Origin: Pseudomonas sp. ANT_H4 | GTDB lineage: Bacteria; Pseudomonadota; Gammaproteobacteria; Pseudomonadales; Pseudomonadaceae | NCBI RefSeq assembly: GCF_008369295.1 | Contig: NZ_VOBG01000001.1 | Span: 186,001-250,000, forward strand | Length of the DNA: 64,000 bases | Direction of reading: 5' to 3' | Shown here: piece after piece, positions 1 through 8,904 of the stretch | How positions within the stretch are numbered: the stretch's first letter is position 1 | How the letters are laid out: each line of letters starts with the position of its first letter | Position numbers and translations under genes: made by a program | Notes under the pieces: generated by a model | Told to the model about the DNA's origin: nothing | Database searches by the model: none | Seen by the model: the letters and a program-made list of their open reading frames with translations, nothing else

Positions 1-408
1 ATTCGCACCGGCGGCATCTGGGTGGCCCAGGCGTTGCTGGAAGAGTTGGGCAGCGACTCCCCCCTTGGCACCCTGGACGTGTCCTTCTATCGCGACGACT
101 TCAGCCAGAACGGCCTGCACCCGCAAGTGCGCCCTTCGGCCCTGCCCTTCGAGATCGAAGGCCAGCACCTGGTGCTGATCGATGATGTGCTGATGAGCGG
201 CCGCACCATCCGCGCCGCCCTTAACGAACTGTTCGACTACGGCCGCCCGGCCAGCGTGACCCTGGTCTGCCTACTGGACCTGGACGCCGGCGAGTTGCCC
301 ATCAGCCCGGACGTGGTCGGCGCCACCCTGTCGCTGGGCGCTCAGCAACGGGTGAAATTGTCCGGCCCTGCGCCGCTCAAACTCGAACTGCAAGAGCTTG
401 CCCTTTAA
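1..408 (+). CDS. pyrR: PyrR: pyr operon regulator / uracil phosphoribosyltransferase (5' end cut)
   Basis: The reading frame is open from base 1, so the N-terminus lies outside the window; 135 residues are visible. The type I PRTase PRPP-binding loop [12 protein letters not shown] sits at visible residues 58-69, followed by a helix and the C-terminal beta strands typical of PyrR. In the family PyrR senses UMP/UTP and controls pyr expression, with weak uracil phosphoribosyltransferase activity. It ends 24 bases before pyrB, consistent with a pyrR-pyrB-pyrC' operon. Any leader or attenuator upstream of pyrR is not in view. The call is firm because of the loop and the neighbours. Confidence 0.93.
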   Translation: MRTGGIWVAQALLEELGSDSPLGTLDVSFYRDDFSQNGLHPQVRPSALPFEIEGQHLVLIDDVLMSGRTIRAALNELFDYGRPASVTLVCLLDLDAGELPISPDVVGATLSLGAQQRVKLSGPAPLKLELQELAL

Positions 409-432
409 CCCTCCTTGTAAAGAGTCCCCGCG

Positions 433-1437
433 ATGACGCCTCCAGATACCAAGCGCCCGCTGCAGCTCAATGCTCAGGGCCAGCTGCGCCACTTTTTGTC
501 CCTCGACGGTTTGCCCCGCAAACTGCTCACCGAAATCCTCGACACCGCCGACTCGTTCCTTGAAGTCGGCGGCCGGGCAGTGAAAAAGGTCCCGCTGCTG
601 CGGGGCAAGACCCTATGCAACGTGTTCTTCGAGAATTCCACCCGCACCCGCACCACCTTTGAACTGGCGGCCCAGCGCTTGTCGGCGGATGTCATCACGC
701 TGAACATCTCCACATCGTCGGCAAGCAAGGGCGAAACCCTGCTCGACACCCTGCGCAACCTCGAAGCCATGGCCGCCGACATGTTCGTCGTGCGTCACGG
801 TGACTCGGGCGCGGCGCACTTCATCGCCGAACACGTGTGCCCGCAGGTGGCGATCATCAACGGCGGCGATGGCCGTCACGCCCACCCAACCCAGGGCATG
901 CTCGACATGCTGACCATCCGTCGACACAAGGGCGGCTTCGAAAATCTCTCGGTGGCCATCGTCGGCGACATCCTGCACTCGCGGGTAGCGCGCTCGAACA
1001 TGCTGGCCCTGAAAACCCTTGGCTGCCCGGATATCAGGGTGATCGCGCCAAAAACCCTGCTGCCCATTGGCATCGAGCAATATGGCGTTAAGGTCTACAC
1101 CGACATGGTCGAAGGCCTGAAAGACGTCGATGTGGTGATCATGCTGCGCCTGCAACGCGAACGCATGTCCGGCGGCCTGCTGCCCAGCGAAGGTGAGTTC
1201 TACCGCCTGTTCGGCCTGACCAGCGCGCGCCTGGCCGGCGCCAAACCGGATGCCATTGTCATGCACCCTGGCCCGATCAACCGTGGTGTGGAGATTGAGT
1301 CGGCAGTGGCCGACGGGCCGCAGTCGGTGATTCTCAACCAGGTCACCTACGGCATCGCCGTACGCATGGCGGTATTGTCCATGGCCATGAGCGGGCAAAC
1401 CGCACAACGTCAATTCGAGCAGGAGAACGCCCAGTGA
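433..1437 (+). CDS. pyrB: Aspartate carbamoyltransferase catalytic subunit
   Basis: A 334-residue cytosolic ATCase that condenses carbamoyl phosphate with aspartate, the first committed step of pyrimidine synthesis. The carbamoyl-phosphate loop STRTRT is at residues 69-74, the SSASKGE loop around residue 100, HPTQ at 151-154 and HPGP at 278-281. The protein carries an N-terminal extension of some 20 residues relative to E. coli PyrB, as is usual in Pseudomonas, where it takes part in regulation and in binding PyrC'. Its stop codon overlaps the pyrC' start by 4 bases, indicating translational coupling and the expected dodecameric PyrB-PyrC' complex. Confidence 0.97.
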   Translation: MTPPDTKRPLQLNAQGQLRHFLSLDGLPRKLLTEILDTADSFLEVGGRAVKKVPLLRGKTLCNVFFENSTRTRTTFELAAQRLSADVITLNISTSSASKGETLLDTLRNLEAMAADMFVVRHGDSGAAHFIAEHVCPQVAIINGGDGRHAHPTQGMLDMLTIRRHKGGFENLSVAIVGDILHSRVARSNMLALKTLGCPDIRVIAPKTLLPIGIEQYGVKVYTDMVEGLKDVDVVIMLRLQRERMSGGLLPSEGEFYRLFGLTSARLAGAKPDAIVMHPGPINRGVEIESAVADGPQSVILNQVTYGIAVRMAVLSMAMSGQTAQRQFEQENAQ

Positions 1438-2705
1438 AGATCAGCATCCTCGGCGCCCGCGTCATCGATCCCGCCAGTGGCCTGGATCAAGTCAGCGATT
1501 TACACCTGGAAGCCGGCAAGATCATTGCCATCGGCGCCGCACCCACCGACTTCAGCGCCGTCGAGACCATCGACGCCAAAGGCTTGGTCGCCGCACCTGG
1601 GTTGGTGGATCTGAGTGTCGCCCTGCGCGAGCCGGGTTACAGCCGCAAAGGCAGCATCGCCAGTGAAACCCGCGCAGCCGCCGCCGGTGGCGTCACCAGC
1701 CTGTGCTGCCCGCCGCACACCAAGCCGGTGCTGGACACCTCGGCCGTGACCGAGCTGATCCTCGATCGCGCCCGCGAAGCCGGCAACTGCAAGGTCTTCC
1801 CCATCGGCGCCCTGAGCAAAGGCCTAGACGGCGAACGGCTGGCCGAGCTGATCGCCCTGCGCGACGCCGGTTGCGTGGCCTTCGGCAATGGCCTGGAGAG
1901 CTTTCGCAGCACCCGCACCCTGTGCCGCGCCCTGGAATATGCAGCCACCTTCGACCTGACGGTGATTTTCCACTCCCAAGACCGCGACCTGGCCGAAGGC
2001 GGCCTGGCCCACGAAGGCCCCACCGCCAGCTTCCTCGGCCTGGCGGGCATCCCGGAAACCGCAGAAACCGTGGCCTTGGCCCGGGACCTGCTGCTGGTGG
2101 AACAAAGCGGCGTGCGGGCGCACTTCAGCCAGTTGACCAGTGCACGGGGCGTGGCACTGATCGCCCAGGCACAAACTCGCGGTTTGCCGGTGACGGCGGA
2201 TGTGGCGCTGTATCAGCTGATTTTGACGGATGAAGCACTGATCGACTTTTCCAGCCTGTACCACGTACAGCCGCCACTGCGCACTCGTGCTGATCGTGAT
2301 GGTTTGCGGGCGGCGGTAAAATCCGGGGTGATTTCGGCGATTTCCAGCCATCACCAGCCTCACGAGCGGGATGCCAAGATGGCGCCGTTCGGCGCGACAG
2401 AGCCTGGGATCAGCAGTGTTGAATTGCTGCTGCCGTTGGCGATGACGTTGGTGGAGGATGGCTTGCTGGACTTGCCAACGCTGTTGGCGCGCTTGAGCTC
2501 AGGCCCTGCGCAAGCGTTGCGCCTGCCGGCGGGTAAGCTGGAAGTGGGTTCGGCGGCGGATCTGGTGCTGTTTGATCCGGCCAGCTCCACGGTTGCCGGG
2601 GAGCACTGGCTGTCCAAAGGCGAAAACTGCCCGTTCATCGGTCACAGTTTGCCGGCGAATGTGCGGTACACCTTCATGGATGGGCGGATCAGCTACCAGG
2701 CTTGA
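1434..2705 (+). CDS. pyrC': PyrC': inactive dihydroorotase-like subunit of the ATCase complex
   Basis: A 423-residue amidohydrolase-fold protein. Active dihydroorotases have an HxH metal-binding pair in a D-x-HxHLREPG context; here residues 59-68 read [10 protein letters not shown], so both histidines are replaced (Ser61, Ala63). This matches the Pseudomonas pyrC' gene, whose product has no dihydroorotase activity and is needed to assemble PyrB into an active dodecamer. The start overlaps the pyrB stop (ATGA), which would favour 1:1 synthesis. A separate, active PyrC must be encoded elsewhere in the genome. The sequence is full length with no frameshift. Confidence 0.93.
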   Translation: MKISILGARVIDPASGLDQVSDLHLEAGKIIAIGAAPTDFSAVETIDAKGLVAAPGLVDLSVALREPGYSRKGSIASETRAAAAGGVTSLCCPPHTKPVLDTSAVTELILDRAREAGNCKVFPIGALSKGLDGERLAELIALRDAGCVAFGNGLESFRSTRTLCRALEYAATFDLTVIFHSQDRDLAEGGLAHEGPTASFLGLAGIPETAETVALARDLLLVEQSGVRAHFSQLTSARGVALIAQAQTRGLPVTADVALYQLILTDEALIDFSSLYHVQPPLRTRADRDGLRAAVKSGVISAISSHHQPHERDAKMAPFGATEPGISSVELLLPLAMTLVEDGLLDLPTLLARLSSGPAQALRLPAGKLEVGSAADLVLFDPASSTVAGEHWLSKGENCPFIGHSLPANVRYTFMDGRISYQA

Positions 2706-2730
2706 TGACCTACTCGGTCAATGTGGGAGC

Positions 2731-2782
2731 GCGATAGCGGAGTGTCAGATACCCAAAATATCGACTGACACACTGCTATCGC
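2731..2782. repeat. Imperfect inverted repeat after pyrC'
   Basis: Two 18-base arms, 2731-2748 and 2765-2782, match at 16 of 18 positions (GCGATAGC...GTGTCAG) around a 16-base AT-rich loop. It lies between the ends of pyrC' (+) and the TM2 protein gene (-), so it may stop or stabilise converging transcripts. No T-tract follows, so it is not a textbook intrinsic terminator, and its sequence differs from the other REP families in the window. Confidence 0.6.
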
Positions 2783-2827
2783 ACCATACGTATCTACATA
2801 TTTTGAAGACAGAAACCGCTGTAGCTG

Positions 2828-3256
2828 TTATCGACCGCCAAGCCGCTCGGCATTGCGAATCGAAATCTGCGTATTCAGCGTCCAGAAGTCATACAGCACG
2901 CCAATCAGGAACAAACCACCGGTCAGCAGATAAAGGAGACCGGTAAGCCATTTGCCCTGATACATCCTGTGCAAACCAAACACCCCGAGGAACGCCAACA
3001 AGATCCAGGCGACATTATATTCAATGGGGCCAGCGGTAAAACGCAGGTCCGCTTCCCGGTCCATGGCCGGAATCAGGAACAGGTCGATCAACCAGCCAAT
3101 CCCCAACAGGCCCAAGGTGAAAAACCAGATCGTGCCGGTCACCGGTTTGCCGTAATAGAAACGGTGAGCACCCGTAAAGCCCAAAATCCAGAGCAGGTAA
3201 CCGATCACCTTGCTGTGGGTGTCTTGCTGCGAAACATCCTGTCGATAGGTGTTCAT
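2828..3256 (-). CDS. Tandem TM2-domain membrane protein
   Basis: A 142-residue inner-membrane protein made of two successive TM2-type units: residues ~16-65 (KVIGYLLWILGFTGAHRFY, then GLLGIGWLIDLFLIP) and ~80-132 (AWILLAFLGVFGLHRMYQG, then LTGGLFLIGVLYDFWTL). Each has the family pattern of a helix, a G-x-HR-[FM]Y turn, a second helix and a D-[LF] end. Most bacterial TM2 proteins have a single unit. The start ATG at 3256 is preceded by an AGAGG ribosome-binding site. The gene is monocistronic, convergent with pyrC' and divergent from the NlpC/P60 gene. The function of TM2 proteins in bacteria is not established. Confidence 0.85.
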   Translation of the reverse strand: MNTYRQDVSQQDTHSKVIGYLLWILGFTGAHRFYYGKPVTGTIWFFTLGLLGIGWLIDLFLIPAMDREADLRFTAGPIEYNVAWILLAFLGVFGLHRMYQGKWLTGLLYLLTGGLFLIGVLYDFWTLNTQISIRNAERLGGR

Positions 3257-3507
3257 AAATGACCTCTTTTGTCTCGATAGATAAATATTTCTGGTTTCTT
3301 TGTGACTTTTTTACAGGCACCCGACGTATGGCAAATGGTATCGTCGCTTCCCTCAAAGCCCTGTACCACCTGACTTGTGTAGGACAATTGCGGCAGTTCG
3401 TCGCGCTTTTCCTGAGTTTGACCCCAAGGTTCAGTCGACAGACGGCCTGAGAACGACACAAAAAGCTGTTATAAAGTTGCGCGCAAACCCATATAGAGCC
3501 TTGCCTA

Positions 3508-4143
3508 ATGCGACCATTTTTCAAGACATGGCTAACCATTTGCCTATTAATGCCACTGGCCGCCCACGCCACCAATCGTGAGCAACGACTTCCGAACGTT
3601 AACGGTTTCACCCCTAAAGTTCATGCCACTACCAGCTCCGCCAAATCGGTAAAGCTGACCGTCAAGCGCCCGACTCAACTGAGCAAGGCCCACGGTAAAG
3701 CAACACCCGGCCTGATAGCGGTCAATACCAAGCAAAGCAGTACCGTCTTGAGCCGCGCCGTCAACGTGCTCGGCACTCCTTATCGTTGGGGCGGCAGCAG
3801 CCCAAGTAAAGGGTTCGACTGCAGCGGCTTGGTGAAATATGCATTTAATGATGTTGCCGCGGTTGATTTGCCGCGCACCTCCAATGCCATGGCCAATGGC
3901 CACGGGCAAAAGGTTGATCGCAAGGACCTGAAACCGGGCGACCTGCTGTTCTTCAAGCTCAAGAGCCGCCAGGTCAATCATGTTGCCATCTACCTGGGCA
4001 ACGACCGCTTCATCCACGCACCACGCCGTGGCAAGTCGGTCAGCATCGACACGCTGAAAAAACCGTTCTGGGACAAGAACTACGTGATTGCCAAGCGCGT
4101 GCTGCCTAAAGAACAAAACAATCTGCGGATTGTGCAGCGCTGA
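3508..4143 (+). CDS. NlpC/P60 (C40) family peptidoglycan endopeptidase
   Basis: A 211-residue exported protein. Residues 1-22 form a signal peptide (basic start, ICLLMPLAAHA). A ~60-residue linker rich in Thr/Lys/Ser follows, then a C-terminal NlpC/P60 domain (~78-200) with the catalytic set Cys105 (KGFDCSGLV), His158 (QVNHVAIYLG) and His170 (FIHAP). It probably cleaves stem-peptide bonds in periplasmic peptidoglycan, as Spr/MepS-type enzymes do. No lipobox is seen, so it should be soluble. It stands alone, convergent with pilT and divergent from the TM2 gene. The substrate bond cannot be read from the sequence. Confidence 0.9.
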   Translation: MRPFFKTWLTICLLMPLAAHATNREQRLPNVNGFTPKVHATTSSAKSVKLTVKRPTQLSKAHGKATPGLIAVNTKQSSTVLSRAVNVLGTPYRWGGSSPSKGFDCSGLVKYAFNDVAAVDLPRTSNAMANGHGQKVDRKDLKPGDLLFFKLKSRQVNHVAIYLGNDRFIHAPRRGKSVSIDTLKKPFWDKNYVIAKRVLPKEQNNLRIVQR

Positions 4144-4151
4144 TCGGCTTA

Positions 4152-4177
4152 CTGTAGGAGCAAGCTCGCTCCTACAG
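4152..4177. repeat. Single REP hairpin (GTAGGAGC family)
   Basis: Perfect 10-base arms CTGTAGGAGC / GCTCCTACAG with the loop AAGCTC. It occupies the short gap between the convergent NlpC/P60 and pilT genes; the right arm contains the pilT stop codon (TAG, read on the minus strand at 4174-4172). Same family as the elements at 33784, 34448 and 59689. Confidence 0.8.
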
Positions 4178-5206
4178 TTCCCCAGGCACCCTCGCCTTCT
4201 CCCGCGCATCCTCGCGGCGGATCAGACCCTGGCTGACCAAAGCCTTCAAGCTCATGTCCAACGTCTTCATTCCCAACGTCCCACCCGTCTGAATCGCCGA
4301 ATACAGCTGCGCCCCCTTGTCCTCGCGGATCAGGTTACGGATCGCCGGTGTGCCGAGCATGATTTCATGGGCCGCCACCCGTCCGCCGCCGATCTTCTTG
4401 ATCAACACTTGTGACACCACCGCCTGCAATGACTCCGAGAGCATTGAGCGAACCATGGCCTTTTCCCCGCCCGGAAACACATCCACCACCCGGTCCACGG
4501 TTTTCGCCGCCGACGAGGTGTGCAGGGTGCCAAACACCAAATGCCCGGTTTCCGCCGCGGTCAGCGCCAGGCGGATGGTTTCCAGGTCGCGCATCTCGCC
4601 CACCAGGATGACGTCAGGGTCTTCGCGCAGTGCCGAGCGCAAGGCTGTCGAAAAGCTATGGGTATCGCGATGCATCTGCCGCTGGTTGATCAGGGCGTTT
4701 TTCGGCTGGTGGACAAATTCGATGGGGTCTTCAAGGGTAAGGATGTGTTGATGACGGTGGTTGTTGAGGTAATCGATCATCGCCGCCAGGGTGGTGGATT
4801 TCCCGGAGCCGGTAGGGCCGGTGACCAATACCAGCCCCCTGGGTAGATCGGCGATCCGCCGAAACACCTCGCCCAACCCCAGGCTTTCCAGGCTCTGGAC
4901 CTTTGACGCAATAGTGCGGAACACCGCCCCAACGCCCCGATGCTGCTGAAAGACATTCACCCGAAAGCGCCCCACGTCGGGCAACTCGAAGGCGAAATCC
5001 GTTTCAAGAGATATTTCGAAATCCTTTTGCTGGTGTTTGTTGAGTAAAGGGCTGAGCAGATCCGCAACTTGCGTAGAGCTCAGCACCGGCCAGTCGAGCG
5101 CACGAACCTCGCCATCGACCCGCACCATCGGCGCCAGCCCGGCCGACAGATGCAGGTCGGACGCGCCCTGGCTGACGCTTGCAGCCAGCAATTGAGTGAT
5201 ATCCAT
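4172..5206 (-). CDS. pilT: PilT: type IV pilus retraction ATPase
   Basis: Taking ATG 5206 (MDITQLLAAS) gives 344 residues, the usual PilT length; the open frame extends 60 codons upstream but without family similarity. Walker A GPTGSGKST at ~130-138, Asp box HILTLEDPIEF at ~154-164, Walker B VILVGEMRD at 199-207 and His box with His222 and His229 are all present. PilT is the cytoplasmic hexamer that depolymerises the pilus to drive twitching. In P. aeruginosa pilU follows pilT; here the downstream neighbour is an NlpC/P60 gene on the other strand, so pilU is absent from this position. It is divergent from yggS with 57 bases between the starts. Confidence 0.96.
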   Translation of the reverse strand: MDITQLLAASVSQGASDLHLSAGLAPMVRVDGEVRALDWPVLSSTQVADLLSPLLNKHQQKDFEISLETDFAFELPDVGRFRVNVFQQHRGVGAVFRTIASKVQSLESLGLGEVFRRIADLPRGLVLVTGPTGSGKSTTLAAMIDYLNNHRHQHILTLEDPIEFVHQPKNALINQRQMHRDTHSFSTALRSALREDPDVILVGEMRDLETIRLALTAAETGHLVFGTLHTSSAAKTVDRVVDVFPGGEKAMVRSMLSESLQAVVSQVLIKKIGGGRVAAHEIMLGTPAIRNLIREDKGAQLYSAIQTGGTLGMKTLDMSLKALVSQGLIRREDAREKARVPGEL

Positions 5207-5263
5207 AGGGCTTTCCATTTCCAGTAGAATGCCGCGGACTCCATATCCACGGGCGCATCTTGA

Positions 5264-5950
5264 ATGTCGACGATAGCAGACAACATCGGCCTGGTTAGTG
5301 ACCGGATCCGCGCGGCGGCCCAGGCCGTACAGCGCGACGAACACAGCATCCACCTGCTGGCCGTCAGCAAGACCAAACCCGCGCAAGCCGTGCGCGAAGC
5401 CTATGCCGCCGGGATGTGCGACTTTGGCGAGAACTATCTGCAGGAAGCGCTCGGCAAACAGCTGGAATTAACCGACCTACCCTTGAGTTGGCACTTCATT
5501 GGCCCCATTCAATCGAACAAGACTCGTGCGATCGCCGAGAATTTCGCTTGGGTGCATTCCGTGGACCGCCTGAAAATCGCACAACGCCTGTCCGAGCAAC
5601 GTCCGGCCAACCTACCGCCGCTCAATATCTGCATTCAGGTCAACGTCAGTGGCGAAGACAGTAAATCCGGCTGTACACCCGCAGATTTGCCGGCACTGGC
5701 CGAAGCAATAAGCGCCCTGCCACGCTTGAAGCTGCGCGGTTTGATGGCGATTCCCGAACCGTCTGAAGATCGGGCAGCCCAGGACGCCGCGTTCTCAGCT
5801 GTACGCGATCTGCAAGCAAGCCTGAACCTGCCACTGGACACACTTTCCATGGGCATGAGCCACGACCTTGAGTCGGCCATCGCCCAAGGCGCCACCTGGG
5901 TGCGGATCGGTACCGCCCTGTTTGGCGCCCGCGACTACGGCCAGCCGTGA
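5264..5950 (+). CDS. yggS: YggS/PLPBP family pyridoxal-phosphate homeostasis protein
   Basis: A 228-residue single-domain TIM-barrel PLP-binding protein. The PLP lysine is Lys36 in LLAVSKTKPA; other family blocks are FGENYLQEA, WHFIGPIQSNK, and the phosphate-binding end SMGMSHDLESAI followed by WVRIGTALFG. These proteins bind PLP without a known reaction and buffer B6 and amino-acid metabolism. The gene heads a run yggS-proC-yggT-yggU, an association common in gammaproteobacteria. The ATG is 57 bases from the pilT start, so both promoters share this short divergent gap. Confidence 0.96.
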   Translation: MSTIADNIGLVSDRIRAAAQAVQRDEHSIHLLAVSKTKPAQAVREAYAAGMCDFGENYLQEALGKQLELTDLPLSWHFIGPIQSNKTRAIAENFAWVHSVDRLKIAQRLSEQRPANLPPLNICIQVNVSGEDSKSGCTPADLPALAEAISALPRLKLRGLMAIPEPSEDRAAQDAAFSAVRDLQASLNLPLDTLSMGMSHDLESAIAQGATWVRIGTALFGARDYGQP

Positions 5951-5983
5951 AATGGCTGACTTCCATCTGAGTAAGGACCTGTC

Positions 5984-6802
5984 ATGAGCAACACGCGTAT
6001 TGCCTTTGTCGGCGCTGGTAACATGGCGGCCAGCCTGATCGGCGGCCTGCGGGCCAAGGGCCTGGAAGCGGACCGGATTCGCGCTAGCGACCCCGGCGCC
6101 GAGACCCGCGCCCGCGTCAGCGCTGAACACGGCATCGAAGTCTTCGCCGACAACGCCGAGGCCATTCAAGGCGTCGACGTGATCGTGTTGGCGGTCAAGC
6201 CACAGGCCATGAAAGCCGTGTGCGAAAGCCTGCGCCCGAGCCTCAAACCCCATCAACTGGTGGTGTCCATCGCCGCCGGCATCACGTGTGCCAGCATGAA
6301 CAACTGGCTCGGGGCCCAGCCGATTGTGCGCTGCATGCCCAATACCCCGGCGCTGCTGCGTCAGGGTGTGAGCGGGTTGTATGCCACCAGCGAAGTTAAC
6401 GCGGCACAACGTGATCAGGCGCAAGAGCTGTTGTCGGCTGTCGGCATCGCCCTGTGGCTGGAACAAGAGCAACAACTGGACGCCGTCACCGCCGTATCCG
6501 GCAGTGGTCCTGCGTACTTCTTCCTGCTGATTGAAGCGATGACCGCCGCCGGCGTGAAGCTTGGCCTGCCTCGGGAAACTGCCGAGCAACTGACCCTTCA
6601 AACCGCGCTGGGCGCCGCGCACATGGCGGTGGCGAGTGATGTCGATGCCGCCGAACTGCGCCATCGCGTGACCTCGCCGGGTGGTACCACACAAGCTGCG
6701 ATCGAATCGTTCCAGGCCGGGGGCTTTGAAGCCCTGGTGGAAAAAGCATTGGGCGCCGCCGCGCACCGCTCGGCCGAGATGGCCGAACAACTAGGTCAAT
6801 AA
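5984..6802 (+). CDS. proC: Pyrroline-5-carboxylate reductase
   Basis: A 272-residue enzyme that reduces 1-pyrroline-5-carboxylate to proline with NAD(P)H. The N-terminal Rossmann motif FVGAGNMA is at residues 8-15, RCMPNTPA at ~116-123, and the P5CR signature VSGSGPAYFF at 171-180 precedes the C-terminal dimerisation helices (SPGGTT segment). Length and motifs are standard. It follows yggS by 33 bases and is 9 bases from yggT, so it is probably in the same operon. Confidence 0.97.
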   Translation: MSNTRIAFVGAGNMAASLIGGLRAKGLEADRIRASDPGAETRARVSAEHGIEVFADNAEAIQGVDVIVLAVKPQAMKAVCESLRPSLKPHQLVVSIAAGITCASMNNWLGAQPIVRCMPNTPALLRQGVSGLYATSEVNAAQRDQAQELLSAVGIALWLEQEQQLDAVTAVSGSGPAYFFLLIEAMTAAGVKLGLPRETAEQLTLQTALGAAHMAVASDVDAAELRHRVTSPGGTTQAAIESFQAGGFEALVEKALGAAAHRSAEMAEQLGQ

Positions 6803-6811
6803 GGAGCCAAC

Positions 6812-7402
6812 ATGATTGGTTTGAACACCGCAGCCGTCTACGTGCTGCAAACCCTCGGCAGTCTGTACTTGCTGATCGTGCTGTTGCGCTTTGTCCTGCA
6901 ACTGGTACGGGCAAACTTCTACAACCCACTCTGCCAATTCGCCGTGAAGGCTACGCAGCCGCTGCTCAAGCCATTGCGCCGAGTGATCCCGAGCCTGTTC
7001 GGCCTGGACATGTCCTCGCTGGTACTGGCGATTCTGGTGCAGTTGGCGTTGATGGCCCTGACGTTGCTGCTGACCTACGGCACTACCGGCAATTTCCTGC
7101 AGTTGGTGGCCTGGTCCCTGATCGGTGTGACCGCGCTGTTTCTGAAGATCTTCTTCTTTGCCCTGATCATCAGTGTGATCCTGTCCTGGGTCGCACCGGG
7201 CAGCCATAACCCTGGCGCCGAACTGGTCAACCAGATCTGCGAGCCTGCCCTGGCGCCGTTCCGCAAGATTCTGCCGAACCTGGGCGGCCTGGATATTTCG
7301 CCGATCCTCGCCTTCATGACGCTCAAGCTGCTGGATATGCTGGTGATCAACAATCTGGCGGCCATGACCCAAATGCCGGACATCCTGCGCCTGCTTATCT
7401 GA
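6812..7402 (+). CDS. yggT: YggT family membrane protein
   Basis: A 196-residue inner-membrane protein with two YggT repeats (~10-95 and ~105-190). Each begins with a hydrophobic helix and carries the family pattern N-P plus P[LF][LR]-R-[IV][IL]P-x-[LF]GG-[LI]D (for example LLKPLRRVIPSLFGLD and FRKILPNLGGLDIS). Its function is unknown; family members have been linked to osmotic tolerance and, in cyanobacteria and plastids, to nucleoid or thylakoid organisation. Coupled to yggU by a one-base overlap (TGATG). Confidence 0.92.
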   Translation: MIGLNTAAVYVLQTLGSLYLLIVLLRFVLQLVRANFYNPLCQFAVKATQPLLKPLRRVIPSLFGLDMSSLVLAILVQLALMALTLLLTYGTTGNFLQLVAWSLIGVTALFLKIFFFALIISVILSWVAPGSHNPGAELVNQICEPALAPFRKILPNLGGLDISPILAFMTLKLLDMLVINNLAAMTQMPDILRLLI

Positions 7403-7695
7403 TGAGCTATTTCCGCTGGGACGGTGACGATCTGATTCTGGATTGTCACCTGCAACCTGCAGCCCGCAGCAACGAGTTCGCGGGCCTGCACGGCGAACGC
7501 CTGAAAATCCGCCTCACCGCCCCGCCGGTGGAGGGCAAGGCCAATGCCTACCTGATGGCGTTTCTGGGCAAGGCCTTTGGCATCCCTAAAAGCCAGGTCA
7601 GCCTGATCAGCGGAGAGCTGAATCGGCAGAAACGGGTTCGGCTGAAGGCGCCTAAAAAGCTTCCTGACTTACCGGGGTTGGTGCGCCCGGCCTGA
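7402..7695 (+). CDS. yggU: DUF167 (YggU) family protein
   Basis: A 97-residue small basic protein of the DUF167/UPF0235 family. Recognisable blocks are HLQPAARSNEFAGLHG near residues 16-31, APPVEGKANAYLMAFLGKAFG (residues ~45-65) and the LISGELNRQKRVRL segment that ends the fold. The function is unknown. The start codon shares its A with the yggT stop. There are 62 bases to metX, which probably has its own promoter. Confidence 0.92.
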   Translation: MSYFRWDGDDLILDCHLQPAARSNEFAGLHGERLKIRLTAPPVEGKANAYLMAFLGKAFGIPKSQVSLISGELNRQKRVRLKAPKKLPDLPGLVRPA

Positions 7696-7757
7696 TCGCT
7701 TGCCGCTGAGGCCCCCGCTCTTTAGACTTACGCCTCATTTAAACGAGAGCAGGGTCG

Positions 7758-8897
7758 ATGCCAACTGCCTTTCCCCCCGATTCTGTTGGACTGGTCGTGC
7801 CACAAGTGGCGCACTTCAGCGAACCGCTGGCCCTGGCCTGCGGCCGTTCGCTGCCAGCCTACGACCTGATCTACGAAACCTATGGCGAACTGAACGTCAC
7901 GGCCAGCAACGCCGTGCTGATCTGCCATGCCCTGTCCGGCCACCATCACGCAGCCGGTTTCCACAACGTCGACGAGCGCAAGCCCGGCTGGTGGGACAGC
8001 TGCATCGGCCCTGGCAAGCCTATCGACACCAACAAGTTCTTCGTGGTCAGCCTGAACAACCTCGGCGGTTGCAACGGTTCAACCGGCCCCAGCAGCCTCA
8101 ATCCGGAGACTGGCCGACCGTTCGGCGCCGACTTCCCGGTACTGACCGTGGAAGATTGGGTCCACAGCCAGGCGCGCCTCGCTGATCTGCTGGGCATCGG
8201 CCAATGGGCAGCGGTGATCGGCGGCAGCCTGGGGGGCATGCAAGCCCTGCAATGGACCATCACTTATCCGGATCGGGTGCGCCATTGCCTGGCCATTGCC
8301 TCAGCGCCCAAGTTGTCGGCGCAGAACATCGCCTTCAACGAAGTGGCACGCCAGGCGATCCTCACCGACCCCGAGTTCCATGGCGGTTCGTTCCAGGAAG
8401 CTGGCGTGATCCCCAAGCGCGGGCTGATGCTGGCGCGGATGGTGGGACACATCACTTACCTGTCGGATGACTCCATGGGCGAGAAATTCGGCCGTGGCTT
8501 GAAGAGCGAGAAGCTCAACTACGACTTCCACAGCGTCGAGTTCCAGGTCGAAAGTTACTTGCGCTATCAGGGTGAAGAGTTTTCCGGGCGTTTCGACGCC
8601 AACACCTACCTGCTGATGACCAAGGCCCTGGACTACTTCGACCCGGCGGCGAACTTCGACGATGACCTGGCGAAAACCTTCGCCAATGCCACATCCAAGT
8701 TCTGCGTAATGTCGTTCACCACCGACTGGCGCTTCTCCCCGGCCCGTTCGCGGGAGCTGGTAGATGCACTGATGGCTGCGAAGAAAGACGTCTGCTACCT
8801 GGAGATCGACGCACCGCAGGGCCACGACGCCTTCCTGATCCCGATCCCGCGCTACCTGCAAGCGTTCACCCACTACATGAACCGCATAAAACTGTGA
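7758..8897 (+). CDS. metX: MetX: homoserine O-acyltransferase (probably O-succinyltransferase)
   Basis: A 379-residue alpha/beta hydrolase-fold enzyme that acylates homoserine in methionine synthesis. The nucleophile is Ser157 in [10 protein letters not shown]; the acid is Asp in FTTDWRFSP near residue 320 and the base His in GHDAFLIP near residue 354. Although MetX homologues often use acetyl-CoA, the Pseudomonas enzymes are known to use succinyl-CoA (the metXS type); which CoA is used cannot be proved from motifs alone. Followed 7 bases later by metW, the usual Pseudomonas pair. Confidence 0.96.
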   Translation: MPTAFPPDSVGLVVPQVAHFSEPLALACGRSLPAYDLIYETYGELNVTASNAVLICHALSGHHHAAGFHNVDERKPGWWDSCIGPGKPIDTNKFFVVSLNNLGGCNGSTGPSSLNPETGRPFGADFPVLTVEDWVHSQARLADLLGIGQWAAVIGGSLGGMQALQWTITYPDRVRHCLAIASAPKLSAQNIAFNEVARQAILTDPEFHGGSFQEAGVIPKRGLMLARMVGHITYLSDDSMGEKFGRGLKSEKLNYDFHSVEFQVESYLRYQGEEFSGRFDANTYLLMTKALDYFDPAANFDDDLAKTFANATSKFCVMSFTTDWRFSPARSRELVDALMAAKKDVCYLEIDAPQGHDAFLIPIPRYLQAFTHYMNRIKL

Positions 8898-8904
8898 GAA
8901 CGCC

